DNA from: an uncultured Prevotella sp.
GTDB taxonomy: Bacteria > Bacteroidota > Bacteroidia > Bacteroidales > Bacteroidaceae
Assembly (NCBI GenBank): GCA_946614435.1
Contig: CAMOGW010000001.1
Coordinates: 161,157-225,156 of the forward strand
Length of the DNA: 64,000 nt
Direction: 5' to 3'
This document shows, in pieces, positions 28,379 through 38,173 of this stretch (the first letter of the stretch is position 1; the number at the start of each line of letters is the position of its first letter). The notes under the pieces are model-generated. The model searched no databases, was not told the DNA's origin, and worked only from the letters and a program-made list of their open reading frames with translations. The translations under genes and the position numbers were made by a program.

Positions 28379-29548
28379 ATGGAAGTCTATTGTACGAGCG
28401 TTATTCCTATAAAGTTCCGAAATGCAGAAATAAGAAAGGATATTGTAAGTATCTGCAAGAATCAGAAAATTCTTTCTGGTTATGATAGTTATGGCGGTGC
28501 GATTAACCTAAAGCCCATACCTGATATAAACATTAAGGATCTCGAGTTTTATCATATTCCTTCGGAAAATACCGATATCCAATGTGTGTTTAGCGATAGT
28601 ACATTAACGATTGTCCTTACATGGGAGAATACATATAACGATTATTATGAACTGGTGAACCAGTCCCTGAAGAAAAGAAAGAAACTTGTCAAAAGGGTAA
28701 TTGAGTATAATCCAAAGGATAAGAATCTTTTACCTTTAATGAAATTGCTGGAGGAATATAAAGAGTATGGGCTCAGTATCAATTATGCTTTCACTTTTTA
28801 TTCTGTATGTGACGAGCATTTTACTCAGTCCAACGAACAACATCTGAAGGTATTGGCAGAACCTTCGGTTATCAATATGGATGACATGCTGTCTTCCCAA
28901 AACACAAACAACCTATATGGCCCAAAGACTAAAATCAATAAAGAGATATTAAAAACGATAAGGGATGTTGATCTCTACAGTGAGCAAGAGACGTTTGTGA
29001 CATGGGCTTCAATCGTATCGCTAACAAAAAACCGAGATGTCTTTGTGAGAAACCATATTACACTTACTCTAATAGAAATACTCATTCAAAGAATTTGGAA
29101 TCTTTGCTATTCGCAAAATAATGACCTCAACGAATATATCACCAATATTAATGATTATTCAAAAGACATTAATAAAACCATTATCGAAACATACAGGATA
29201 TTAATTGAATCTAAGAACTGCATTTCCGCGACATACTCCAGCAGGTTATCTGGTATATATTCCGCAATTGTGGAATCAAGCCAACTCGCCAAGAATATAG
29301 AAGACTTAGAACAGAAGTTGAATTACTTGATAGTTTTCACGAATAGTATTAACCAGAGCAAGAATAGATATTTGCAACAGAGCTCAGAGATATTGCTCTT
29401 CTTCATTGCCATCGCTCAGGTAGTGCCTCTCTTCTTCGACCTTCCAATTCTTACCCACAGAGTGATTAGTATTGTGACAATGGTCGCTATTTGTATTATT
29501 GGAGTCCTTCTCATCCGCTTTAAGTATACAAGTTCAAATAATATATGA
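28379..29548 (+). CDS. Unknown protein with C-terminal 2-TM hairpin
   Basis: C-terminal FFIAIAQVVPLFF...VISIVTMVAICIIGVLLI; start set at MEVYCTS. Confidence 0.65.
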   Translation: MEVYCTSVIPIKFRNAEIRKDIVSICKNQKILSGYDSYGGAINLKPIPDINIKDLEFYHIPSENTDIQCVFSDSTLTIVLTWENTYNDYYELVNQSLKKRKKLVKRVIEYNPKDKNLLPLMKLLEEYKEYGLSINYAFTFYSVCDEHFTQSNEQHLKVLAEPSVINMDDMLSSQNTNNLYGPKTKINKEILKTIRDVDLYSEQETFVTWASIVSLTKNRDVFVRNHITLTLIEILIQRIWNLCYSQNNDLNEYITNINDYSKDINKTIIETYRILIESKNCISATYSSRLSGIYSAIVESSQLAKNIEDLEQKLNYLIVFTNSINQSKNRYLQQSSEILLFFIAIAQVVPLFFDLPILTHRVISIVTMVAICIIGVLLIRFKYTSSNNI

Positions 29549-30090
29549 TACATCGCCCCGATTTCAAATTCAGAGAAGCCCTGCTGACCAGGAAAGAGAC
29601 GAAATACATCGTAGTCCACCATGTGGGAGTACGAGGGTCGTTCTCCGCTGAAGACATACACCAAATGCATCTGAATAGGAAATGCAATCCACCCATGGCA
29701 GGAATCGCCTATCATTACTATATCCGAAAGAATGGCGAGATCTATGAGGGTAGGCCGAGATGGAAGAAAGGTGCACACGTCAATGATAAAATCCATCACT
29801 ACAACTCTGTCAGCGTAGGTATATGTTTCGAAGGGGACTTCAATCACGATAAAATGGAGGATAAGCAACTGGAAGCCTCCATCCTCCTCCTTAGTGTCCT
29901 TAGTCTGGCATACGGCAACGCCGAAATCTGCACCCATCGTTACCTCGACAGCAGAAGGGACTGCCCCGGCAAGAACTTTCCTTTTCAGGAACTACTCAAC
30001 AAAGTGCATGCGCAGAAACAGCGCTTCATTCAACTCTATGGCGACCCCAAAGATGTGGACTACAACTTCTTACTGAAGTCATTGGGTTGA
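29545..30090 (+). CDS. N-acetylmuramoyl-L-alanine amidase (PGRP-like)
   Basis: IVVHHVG...AGIAYHYYIRKNGEIYEGRP...VGICFEGDF...CTHRYLDSRRDCPG. Confidence 0.85.
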   Translation: MIHRPDFKFREALLTRKETKYIVVHHVGVRGSFSAEDIHQMHLNRKCNPPMAGIAYHYYIRKNGEIYEGRPRWKKGAHVNDKIHHYNSVSVGICFEGDFNHDKMEDKQLEASILLLSVLSLAYGNAEICTHRYLDSRRDCPGKNFPFQELLNKVHAQKQRFIQLYGDPKDVDYNFLLKSLG

Positions 30091-31023
30091 CCCTATTTCG
30101 CTTAACTGTCTGATATACGAAATGCAAGCATTGACACAATCGGAAACATACCGACTTTGAGCATATCTTGTATGGGTGGCGCAATGAGGTGACATAACAA
30201 CATTCTTTAAAGTTGAAAAAGGATAGTTGGAAGGTTTTACCCTTTGTGCTCTATCGCTTTTGTTCGCTTCATGGAACCATACGTCACTCGCATAACCGGC
30301 CAATAAACCCTTTTTTAATGATTCATAAAGAGTCTTTTCCTCAAATATCTCAGCCCTGGCTATATTGACGATAAACTTATCATTTAATAGTTGCATATTC
30401 TTGTCGTCAAACAGATTCCTTGTCGTATCATTAAGAGGCAGACATACATACAACAGATTACATTTTTCTATCAAATCCTCTAGACTCTCGACACCCCTAA
30501 CTCTTTGGGGATATTCCTTATGATAGTTTAACACATAAATGTTACTGTTCATGGGCTGAAGTAAATGATATAGTTCTTTACCGACATGGCCATACCCCAT
30601 GATACCAATAGAAAAGTCTTTTATACTTTGCCAGAAATAATTCTTTCCATCGGAACACCAAATGTTATTCTTTAGATCTTCGCAGAATTCTGGTATTCGA
30701 TGAAGCAATGCCAATGATAATGCTAATGCGTGTTCGGCTATGATATCGGCATTAGCGTGAGAATTCCACAAATAGACATTTCTCTCTCTTAGTTCAGTCA
30801 AAGGCAACAAGTCTATACCCGTCTTAGGTAGAAATACGGCTTTTAAATTGACATATCTCCTCAGTTCGTCACTTGTAAGATTAGTTGTTATTAGGATGTC
30901 ATCGTCGCATATTTCTGGGAGTTGTCCATTAATAACTATTCTGGTCTCAGCCACTGTCTGTAATTGATCCAGGTATTGATTCCAAATAGGATTCTCTTTT
31001 CGAAGTTTAATCGATATTTTCAT
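30079..31023 (-). CDS. D-2-hydroxyacid dehydrogenase-like protein
   Basis: GIMGYGHVGKELYHLL; NIARAEIFEEKTLYESL; convergent overlap with amidase gene. Confidence 0.75.
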   Translation of the reverse strand: MKISIKLRKENPIWNQYLDQLQTVAETRIVINGQLPEICDDDILITTNLTSDELRRYVNLKAVFLPKTGIDLLPLTELRERNVYLWNSHANADIIAEHALALSLALLHRIPEFCEDLKNNIWCSDGKNYFWQSIKDFSIGIMGYGHVGKELYHLLQPMNSNIYVLNYHKEYPQRVRGVESLEDLIEKCNLLYVCLPLNDTTRNLFDDKNMQLLNDKFIVNIARAEIFEEKTLYESLKKGLLAGYASDVWFHEANKSDRAQRVKPSNYPFSTLKNVVMSPHCATHTRYAQSRYVSDCVNACISYIRQLSEIGSTQ

Positions 31024-31032
31024 AATGCACCA

Positions 31033-32128
31033 TTATTTGATGATTTTACGGACAATTACACCGGTGAAGATAGTGAGCATGATAATTCCAACGACTTGTT
31101 CAAGTAAATCTAAGTTGGCAAGTCTGGGTATTATCTCTGAAGAGTTCAGATTGAAGAAATTCTCGATGGAAACCTTCACGCAACCTAACAAACTTCTTTC
31201 ATCGGATAGTCTATAATAGAAAATAGCGGCAAAAACAAGCATCATGATGACAGATGTTGATAGCGTATTGGATATTTTTACTCCCCACCCCAAGGCTCCA
31301 CCAACTATAAATTTTTCAGAAAAATGATATAGCCTGATGAAAATATTTTTACTCTCTATGCACTTAATGGCACACTCTATACTTCTCAGATTCACAAGAC
31401 ATAAATCTGCCTCGTCGAATTTGTGATCGGATTCATATTGGCTCAAGGCCGCTAAGAATAGGCTTTTCTGACATTGCGCCTCTGCCATTTTTTCGGAGAA
31501 CGTGCCTTTCGACGCCGCTCTTCTTTTTTCTTTTAACGTCTTCGTGAACTCTTTAAAAGCATGTTCTTTTTCTATGGAAAATCTTTCAAGGGTAGCACCA
31601 TTGCCCAAGGAAATGTTGCCTACTTTATGGTTAATCCTTATATATTCTACCTTACTATTGTTGATAACTACATCTCCAATGTTACCATCACGACAGTCTG
31701 TCATGTCTACATTAGAATCTCCAGTTATCGAAAGGCGGTCGATATTGGTGTTTTTCTCCAAAATGATAGTACCTACACTACATCCCTCAATATTTAGTTT
31801 CTCAATCTTTGACTTCCCGTCCAGAATCAACTTGTCAATATAGCAATCTACGAAATGGATACCTGTTTCGCACTTAAAGAACCTGACTTGTTCTATCTTA
31901 CAAGAAACAAACTTGAAACTTCTGATTTCTTCAGATTCTTCCTTGATATTGATGTATTCAAAGAAACAATGATCTAAATTTAATTTCCTATTGTCGGTCT
32001 TTGTGTTTTTTAATATAACAACTCCATCGAACTTGATACCAGAGATAGTATTAGGGATATTTTTCTTAGTCCAATCTCTTTTCTTCTCTGTATCATCTGC
32101 TAATGCAATGGACGAAAGTTCTATTCTA
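31033..32128 (-). CDS. Beta-helix-like repeat + TM protein lacking an ATG; may be expressed by frame change from upstream kinase
   Basis: Frame open from the A10 tract (32131-32140) to 31033 with no Met in the first ~100 codons; TM pair near C-terminus. Confidence 0.55.
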
Positions 32129-32786
32129 TCTTTTTTTTTTCGAGTTTCTTCAGATATCCCCAGAATTCTTCATAACCCAGAATCTCATGGGGTTCATGAT
32201 CTACATATTTAATGATGGCAGAACAGGTCTCGTTGGCATCACTATTTTTTAGAATAAGCGTATATGGCTTCTTTCCTTTATGCATCAGCTCGATATTGTC
32301 ATCAAACTCCTGCTCCATGGCGACAATTCTCTTTGCTGCCTCTTCATCATTTTTTTCCCTATTGATAATGCGGGCTCTAAGGGTTTCGGCAGTTTCCCAT
32401 AATTGAATATGGATAACCTCTAGTGAGAGGTTGTGTTTTTTCTGAAAAGCAACGATGTTGCCTAAGAAAGCCATATAGTTCTCGATACGCCCGATATGGA
32501 TAATGGGAATCTCGTCTTTCTCAAGATAAGAAAGCAGAACCTCTTCCGAGATGCCATAATACCTTCCGTATCTTTGATGATATTGGATAAAATCACCGTT
32601 GGTGATTTTTACTTCAAATTCGTCGTGACTGATATTATAATAAGTGTCTTTTATCTTATCGAATTCTCCGACAGACCGATGTTTCTTAAACGGGACGAAC
32701 CTTTTGTCCATCTCATAAATCATGTCAGATACAGTGTCCTTGCCACTTGCTGGCATGCCTGATAGAATCACTACTTTCTTATCCAT
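32121..32786 (-). CDS. Guanylate kinase-like nucleotide kinase
   Basis: P-loop GMPASGKDT; ends LKKLEKKKIE* at A10 tract. Confidence 0.65.
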   Translation of the reverse strand: MDKKVVILSGMPASGKDTVSDMIYEMDKRFVPFKKHRSVGEFDKIKDTYYNISHDEFEVKITNGDFIQYHQRYGRYYGISEEVLLSYLEKDEIPIIHIGRIENYMAFLGNIVAFQKKHNLSLEVIHIQLWETAETLRARIINREKNDEEAAKRIVAMEQEFDDNIELMHKGKKPYTLILKNSDANETCSAIIKYVDHEPHEILGYEEFWGYLKKLEKKKIE

Positions 32787-33376
32787 TTTATAACCTCCTC
32801 AACAGCTATTTCAAGATTAATATTACAATCGTTCGTGTAAATATATGCCTGATATTCATCAGCGGGGTGCAGACCATCTACTGACTTTGAGTACTCGTCC
32901 CAATGCTCCAACTTATATTTGTCACGATCGGCATCTCTCGATATCAGATTCTCTTTTTCTGTCTCAATATTATGCTCAATCCAGACAAACTTAACATCTA
33001 TGTTCCTTATTCTCGAAGCACTTTTTATTTCTTCCCACTTGGAATAGTCCTGAATCTGTGATATGAACGGAATGGTCAAAACGACGTTACAACCGTTGTC
33101 AAGAATCTCTCTACACAGCTTAAAAGTAACACTGTACTCTATAGGCAGGATTTCGCCTCTGTATAATTGCGATTCCCTGTCGCACTTTGATGACCCGCTC
33201 CTTTCCAATATAAAATCGGTATATTCCCTGGTTACGGTATCTTTGTCAATATAGCAATAACCCAACTTCTGGGCCAAAGTCTTGCCTATTGTTGTCTTTC
33301 CCGCGCCGGCACAACCAGTGATTATAACCAATTTCCTTTCGCCAGTGACTCTCGCTTTCTTTTTATTCCAAAACAT
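32771..33376 (-). CDS. P-loop AAA/nucleoside kinase-like protein
   Basis: ITGCAGAGKTTIGKTLAQKLGYCYIDKD. Confidence 0.75.
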   Translation of the reverse strand: MFWNKKKARVTGERKLVIITGCAGAGKTTIGKTLAQKLGYCYIDKDTVTREYTDFILERSGSSKCDRESQLYRGEILPIEYSVTFKLCREILDNGCNVVLTIPFISQIQDYSKWEEIKSASRIRNIDVKFVWIEHNIETEKENLISRDADRDKYKLEHWDEYSKSVDGLHPADEYQAYIYTNDCNINLEIAVEEVIKWIRK

Positions 33377-33382
33377 ACCTCA

Positions 33383-34003
33383 TCATATTTTAATTGATAA
33401 ACTGCGAAGATCTTCTGACAGTTGTTGGGAGGATACGAATCTTACTCCTGTCATCCCTATCTCCTCGGCTCCTTTTACATTAGCCATCTTGTCATCAATG
33501 AACAGACATTCTTCAGGATTAATAGCAAACTTCTTTGTCAGATGAATATAGATGTTGGGATCTGGTTTCAACATATGAACTTCTGAAGAGATTACATATC
33601 CTTTAAGAAGAGAGAATATCGGATGTTTTCTGACGACCTCATATACTTTATACGACCAGTTCGTAAGACCGTAGATTTCATATCCATAAGCAGATAGGTC
33701 TGACAACAAATCATACATGCCAGGAATTTCTCCTCCATCCATTTCGTGATAACATGTATCGTATATTGATAGGGCTTCTGCATATTCTGGATTTGCTTCT
33801 TGGGCTCTCTTGATACATTCTCCAAAATCCTCTCCAATATCCAGATGCTTTACCAAGTCGTTTAATATGATGTTATTCCTAAACCACTCGGCTTTGGATT
33901 CATCACCAAAGTAACGGTCAAATATCCTGTGACTGTTATAATCTACAAGGACACCGCCAAAGTCGAATATAAGATTCTTAATCATATAAACCTGCTTATA
34001 CAA
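33383..34003 (-). CDS. HAD superfamily hydrolase
   Basis: NLIFDFGGVLVD...LTNWSYK...LFIDDKMANVKGAEEIGM. Confidence 0.85.
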   Translation of the reverse strand: MYKQVYMIKNLIFDFGGVLVDYNSHRIFDRYFGDESKAEWFRNNIILNDLVKHLDIGEDFGECIKRAQEANPEYAEALSIYDTCYHEMDGGEIPGMYDLLSDLSAYGYEIYGLTNWSYKVYEVVRKHPIFSLLKGYVISSEVHMLKPDPNIYIHLTKKFAINPEECLFIDDKMANVKGAEEIGMTGVRFVSSQQLSEDLRSLSIKI

Positions 34004-34130
34004 ATAATTTTAGGTACAATTTATTGGCAAAAATAATGATTTAATTGTGAATTACCAAATAAAAACATGTAATCTTGTGATATTTGTTTATTTTTTCTTA
34101 AAATCACTTCTTTAGAATAATAAAAGTTAG

Positions 34131-34138
34131 TAAATTTG
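34131..34138 (+). promoter_or_regulatory. Bacteroidetes -7 box TAAATTTG
   Basis: Matches TAnnTTTG upstream of 34158 ORF. Confidence 0.55.
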
Positions 34139-34157
34139 CACCAAATAAGACAATTAT

Positions 34158-35465
34158 ATGAATATCATAATCAGAGACGACCAAGGACTTGATACCGCCC
34201 TCATGATGGACGGCTATACAAGAGAACAGCGACAAGATGCTAAGCAGGTTATCCGTGGTCAATTCAGAGATACTGCCCACAAGGTATTCGAAGAAATCTT
34301 AGGACGGTCTTTGCCCGATACCATCATTGTCAATATGTCTATCAGCGATCGTGAAGAGATCAAAGGTGAAAGTGCTGCCCGTCTGGCAAGTTTCAATGCA
34401 GAATTAAGCCGGAATGGTTCCTTGTACTTCAACATCCGCGAAATAACTGTGAAAACTGTCCTTGACAACAGCGACACAAAGTTGTTTGAGAGCACTGTCA
34501 TCCACGAAATGTTCCACGCGGCAGATTTGCAGATGTTGGGTAACGACTATCGCCTTTTTGATGCTATACGCGAAAATCTCTATGAGGAAGAGAGCTATTT
34601 TAACCGACAAGGTTCAAATAAGCACATCGCATTGCTGAGTATATTACGTATGCTTCACCATTATAGGGCTGAAGGCATTGCTATTTTGGGAGAGTCGCTG
34701 CTGATGAAAAGCAAGTTCGGTACTATCGAATATGCCACGAAACAGTTCTGCAAGGTCTTTGAACTGACGATGATGAGAGCACAGATGAGAATTGGCGGGA
34801 ACAGAGAAAAGGATGTTTTTGATAAGGAATCATTCCACCAAGCGTATGCAGTAGCTCCCATCATCCTGTTATTGGTGATGGATAAGAGAGGCGATATCCA
34901 ACATGAACTGGCCACAAAGGCACTGGATGGCCTGGTCACAGGGAACTATGAATTGACAAACAACGAGGTAATCACCATTATGCGCTCTGCTCTGGCACTT
35001 GGACTGACTGGTTTTATTCAAGGGCTGACAAGCCTAAGCGACGATGTGGCTCCGATTCGTCCATTCCTGAATTTCTGCGTATCGGTGCAGCAAGACGGAG
35101 ATGAGGATAACAATAATGCCTATCAACAACTATTATCACAACCACAATCTGAAGAAAACTTCAACGCAGCTATGGATCAGATAATGGGCAGTTGTATGCC
35201 AGAAGAGGAACTGGATGAACTATACACAAAGTTCAAGGAAAGTAGCACAAATGAAGAATCTTCATACCCTCAGATGAAGGAAAAGATGGCATTCTTATAT
35301 GCTACATTCAAGACCGACGAGAATCCTGATCGTCAGAGGTTAGCCCAGTGGGCCTTAACTTATTTCTTCGACGACAAGGACATTATCAACGATGATGTGT
35401 CTGGCCTTGGTCTCATTGACGACATGACCATCATTGACTACGCAACAAGATTGCTACAATCATAG
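34158..35465 (+). CDS. Zincin-like metallopeptidase protein
   Basis: STVIHEMFHAADLQ (HExxH); C-terminal DDVSGLGLIDDMTIIDYA possibly DUF1232-like. Confidence 0.55.
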   Translation: MNIIIRDDQGLDTALMMDGYTREQRQDAKQVIRGQFRDTAHKVFEEILGRSLPDTIIVNMSISDREEIKGESAARLASFNAELSRNGSLYFNIREITVKTVLDNSDTKLFESTVIHEMFHAADLQMLGNDYRLFDAIRENLYEEESYFNRQGSNKHIALLSILRMLHHYRAEGIAILGESLLMKSKFGTIEYATKQFCKVFELTMMRAQMRIGGNREKDVFDKESFHQAYAVAPIILLLVMDKRGDIQHELATKALDGLVTGNYELTNNEVITIMRSALALGLTGFIQGLTSLSDDVAPIRPFLNFCVSVQQDGDEDNNNAYQQLLSQPQSEENFNAAMDQIMGSCMPEEELDELYTKFKESSTNEESSYPQMKEKMAFLYATFKTDENPDRQRLAQWALTYFFDDKDIINDDVSGLGLIDDMTIIDYATRLLQS

Positions 35466-35485
35466 CAACCTTGCAAGAAAAATAA

Positions 35486-35821
35486 TCAAAATGTTGACAA
35501 CCAGTTCTTTAGGGTCTGGTTATATTCCAGTTCTCTACTATTGTAGTCAGCAGTGATTGTAGCAACAAAGGCCTCACTAAGTTTGCTATCAAAAACACCA
35601 CTATCAATGTCTTTGTCCTTGACCAAAAGGATGGGGAGTTTGTTCATCAGTCCCATACCAACCTCTAATTCATTCCATGAGGTTGACATATACTTATCCT
35701 GAATCTCAACTTCGGTAGCCGTATTGGGATGTAAAACGCCTTGCTTGATATTGATTTGCTTAAAGCCGAAGGCAATCATAGCCGATGAATTGGTAATACT
35801 TTGGCGTATTTTATGGTTCAT
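35486..35821 (-). pseudogene. C-terminal fragment, possibly TIR-like or nucleoside-deoxyribosyltransferase-like
   Basis: STSWNELEVGMGLMNKLPILLVKDKDIDSGVFD; no N-terminal domain. Confidence 0.35.
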
Positions 35822-35914
35822 CCGCTTTTCCAGTTGGTCGGGTAGGTTAACTCACTAAAAAGGAAGCCGGTATCGTTATATATTTAGATGTACCACCATT
35901 TAAATATTGACGAC

Positions 35915-35985
35915 ATGAATTCCAGCTTCCTGTACCATGCGTTTGGAGTGAAAGACTATCACTACCATGCAACCGCCTACAAAAA
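35915..35985 (+). pseudogene. N-terminal remnant of an ISL3-type transposase
   Basis: MNSSFLYHAFGVKDYHYHATAYK recalled as typical of Bacteroidetes ISL3 N-termini; then lost. Confidence 0.4.
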
Positions 35986-36093
35986 GCCCTTACTTTTGGT
36001 CAAACATCCATGTTTTTTGCCCAAACTTTTGGTTTTGGGTAGTATTTTGGATGGTTTTCTATGTTTTTTGCCCAGACTTTTGGAAATTATTTG

Positions 36094-36101
36094 TACCTTT
36101 G
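36094..36101 (+). promoter_or_regulatory. Bacteroidetes -7 box TACCTTTG
   Basis: Matches TAnnTTTG, 30 nt upstream of ATG. Confidence 0.55.
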
Positions 36102-36131
36102 CCCCGTCAAAGCATCAAAACAGAGAAGGAT

Positions 36132-37481
36132 ATGGCATATTATAAGAGACATATTGACGAACAGCTTCTTGCTTGGAAAGACTCTCCTCGCAGAAAACCA
36201 CTTCTGATTCGCGGAGCACGACAGGTGGGTAAGTCCACTGCGGTCAGGGAACTCGGAAAACAGTTCCGGTATTTCGTGGAGATCAATCTTGAAAAGCAGC
36301 CAGACCTGCTACAGATGTTTCCAGAGAATATCGACGTAAAGAAAACGTGCGAGAAACTGAGTGGTACTTTGGGGATTCCCATCGTACCAGGCGAGACACT
36401 GCTGTTCATAGATGAGATACAGATATCGAAAGAGGCCATCATGTCGCTTAGATACTTCAAGGAGGACTACCCTGAACTGCACGTCATAGCAGCAGGTTCA
36501 TTGTTAGAGTTTGCGCTTGAAGAACTACCATCTTTCGGCGTAGGGAGAATACGGTCACTCTATATGTATCCGTTCTCGTTCGACGAATTCCTGATGGCGC
36601 AAGGTCTTGACCTGACAGTCAGCTATAAAAAGAAAGCCACCAGCGAGGAACCGCTGCCTACAAAGGCGCATAAAGACCTGACAGATCAAGTGCGAACATT
36701 CTACCTGGTTGGCGGCTTGCCTGCTGCCGTGACAGAATGGATTGAGACTCACAGCTACATCGAGGTATCACGTGTCCACACAGACATCATACAGACATAC
36801 GAGGATGACTTTAATAAGTATAAGAAGCGTGTGTCCCCTGTCCTACTCCGTCAGGTACTCCGCTCGGTGGCTCTTCAGGTTGGCAATAAGTTTGTCTATG
36901 CAGAAGCTGCAAGGGATGTACACTCTTCAGTTGTAAGAGAGGCGTTGCACCTGCTGACTCTTGCAGGGCTGATAACACCTGTAAAGCACACCGACGGCAC
37001 AGGCGTACCTCTAGGAGCAGAGGAGAATAACAGTTATGTGAAGTATCTGTTCTTCGACTTGGGAGTGATGCAGACTATGCTCGACATTCCTGCTGCAGAT
37101 ATCCTGACTGCGTCTGACGTGGATTTGGTAAACAAGGGTGGCACTTCAGAGATGTTCGCAGGACTGGAAATGAAGAAGTATCGCGACTGCTTCCAGAAGC
37201 CAGAGATGCACTATTGGCAGAACACGGAAAAGGGCAGCAATGCAGAGGTGGACTACCTGAGGGTACGAGGCGGTAAAGTACTTCCTGTGGAAGTGAAGGC
37301 CAACACACAAGGGAGCATGCAGAGTCTCTGGATCTTCATGAGAAAGCGTCAGTTGCACGAAGCCATCAGGACATCGCTGGAAAACTTCGGCCAGTTTGAC
37401 CACTACGACCCTAAGGACGATTTCGAGCAGCGGCATGTCGACATTGTTCCTCTATATGCATTGAGCAATCTTGAATTGTAA
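36132..37481 (+). CDS. AAA_14/DUF4143 ATPase
   Basis: PLLIRGARQVGKSTAVRELGKQF; EIQISKEAIMSLRYFKEDYPELHVIAAGSLLE; C-terminal NAEVDYLRVRGGKVLPVEVKA. Confidence 0.9.
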   Translation: MAYYKRHIDEQLLAWKDSPRRKPLLIRGARQVGKSTAVRELGKQFRYFVEINLEKQPDLLQMFPENIDVKKTCEKLSGTLGIPIVPGETLLFIDEIQISKEAIMSLRYFKEDYPELHVIAAGSLLEFALEELPSFGVGRIRSLYMYPFSFDEFLMAQGLDLTVSYKKKATSEEPLPTKAHKDLTDQVRTFYLVGGLPAAVTEWIETHSYIEVSRVHTDIIQTYEDDFNKYKKRVSPVLLRQVLRSVALQVGNKFVYAEAARDVHSSVVREALHLLTLAGLITPVKHTDGTGVPLGAEENNSYVKYLFFDLGVMQTMLDIPAADILTASDVDLVNKGGTSEMFAGLEMKKYRDCFQKPEMHYWQNTEKGSNAEVDYLRVRGGKVLPVEVKANTQGSMQSLWIFMRKRQLHEAIRTSLENFGQFDHYDPKDDFEQRHVDIVPLYALSNLEL

Positions 37482-37874
37482 AACGTGATATTGAGAACAA
37501 AATTGTTAAAAACGAAAACTTTTCTCGGCTACGCAAAAAGATTTCGTACTTAATTTGTAACTTTGCACCCGCATTTGGAATAATGCACTTAAAACAGGTT
37601 GTAATCCTATACAGTATGAACGCGATAGCAAACATAACAACACAAGCTTTTGTTCAGAGCCAGCGACGCTTCGAACAGAGTAGTTATGTGCATCCATTTG
37701 GTACACCATGCACAAGCGGTATAGGATTACCACGTCATCAAGAACATAGTTTTTTCTTCCGGGCATCATAGGATTGCCAGTAGAGAACAGAGAAATACAG
37801 TGATAGTTGGGATTATCCTTACCGAGGGAGATTCCAACTATTTTATTTATCATTCAATGAAGAAAAAAACTATG

Positions 37875-38054
37875 CCTGCAAATAAGAATGCCTTGATAAG
37901 GTACAAAACGATAGACAACTGTTTGAGAAACAGATATAGAAGATGGACGCTTGACGATTTAGTGGATGCTTGCTGTAAGGCCCTGTATGATATGGATGGC
38001 ATCACCAAGGGAGTCTGCACCAGGACTGTACAGATGGACATACAGATCATATGA
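37875..38054 (+). pseudogene. N-terminal fragment of a WYL-type transcriptional regulator
   Basis: MPANKNALIRYKTIDNCLRNRYRRWTLDDLVDACCKALYDMDGITKGVCTRTVQMDIQII*. Confidence 0.5.
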
Positions 38055-38173
38055 CGAACTTACGTTCCTTACCGTCGATGTTGGCCAACAGATGGTAGTT
38101 TCCTTTGTATGCCTGTTCCATGCGGATGTTGGAAACCGAATGACCTTTCATTGAGAACTTAGGCAATTCGGAT

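Noticed and set aside
29416-29937. 173-aa minus ORF opposite the amidase
   Set aside because: Shadow of a well-supported amidase gene.
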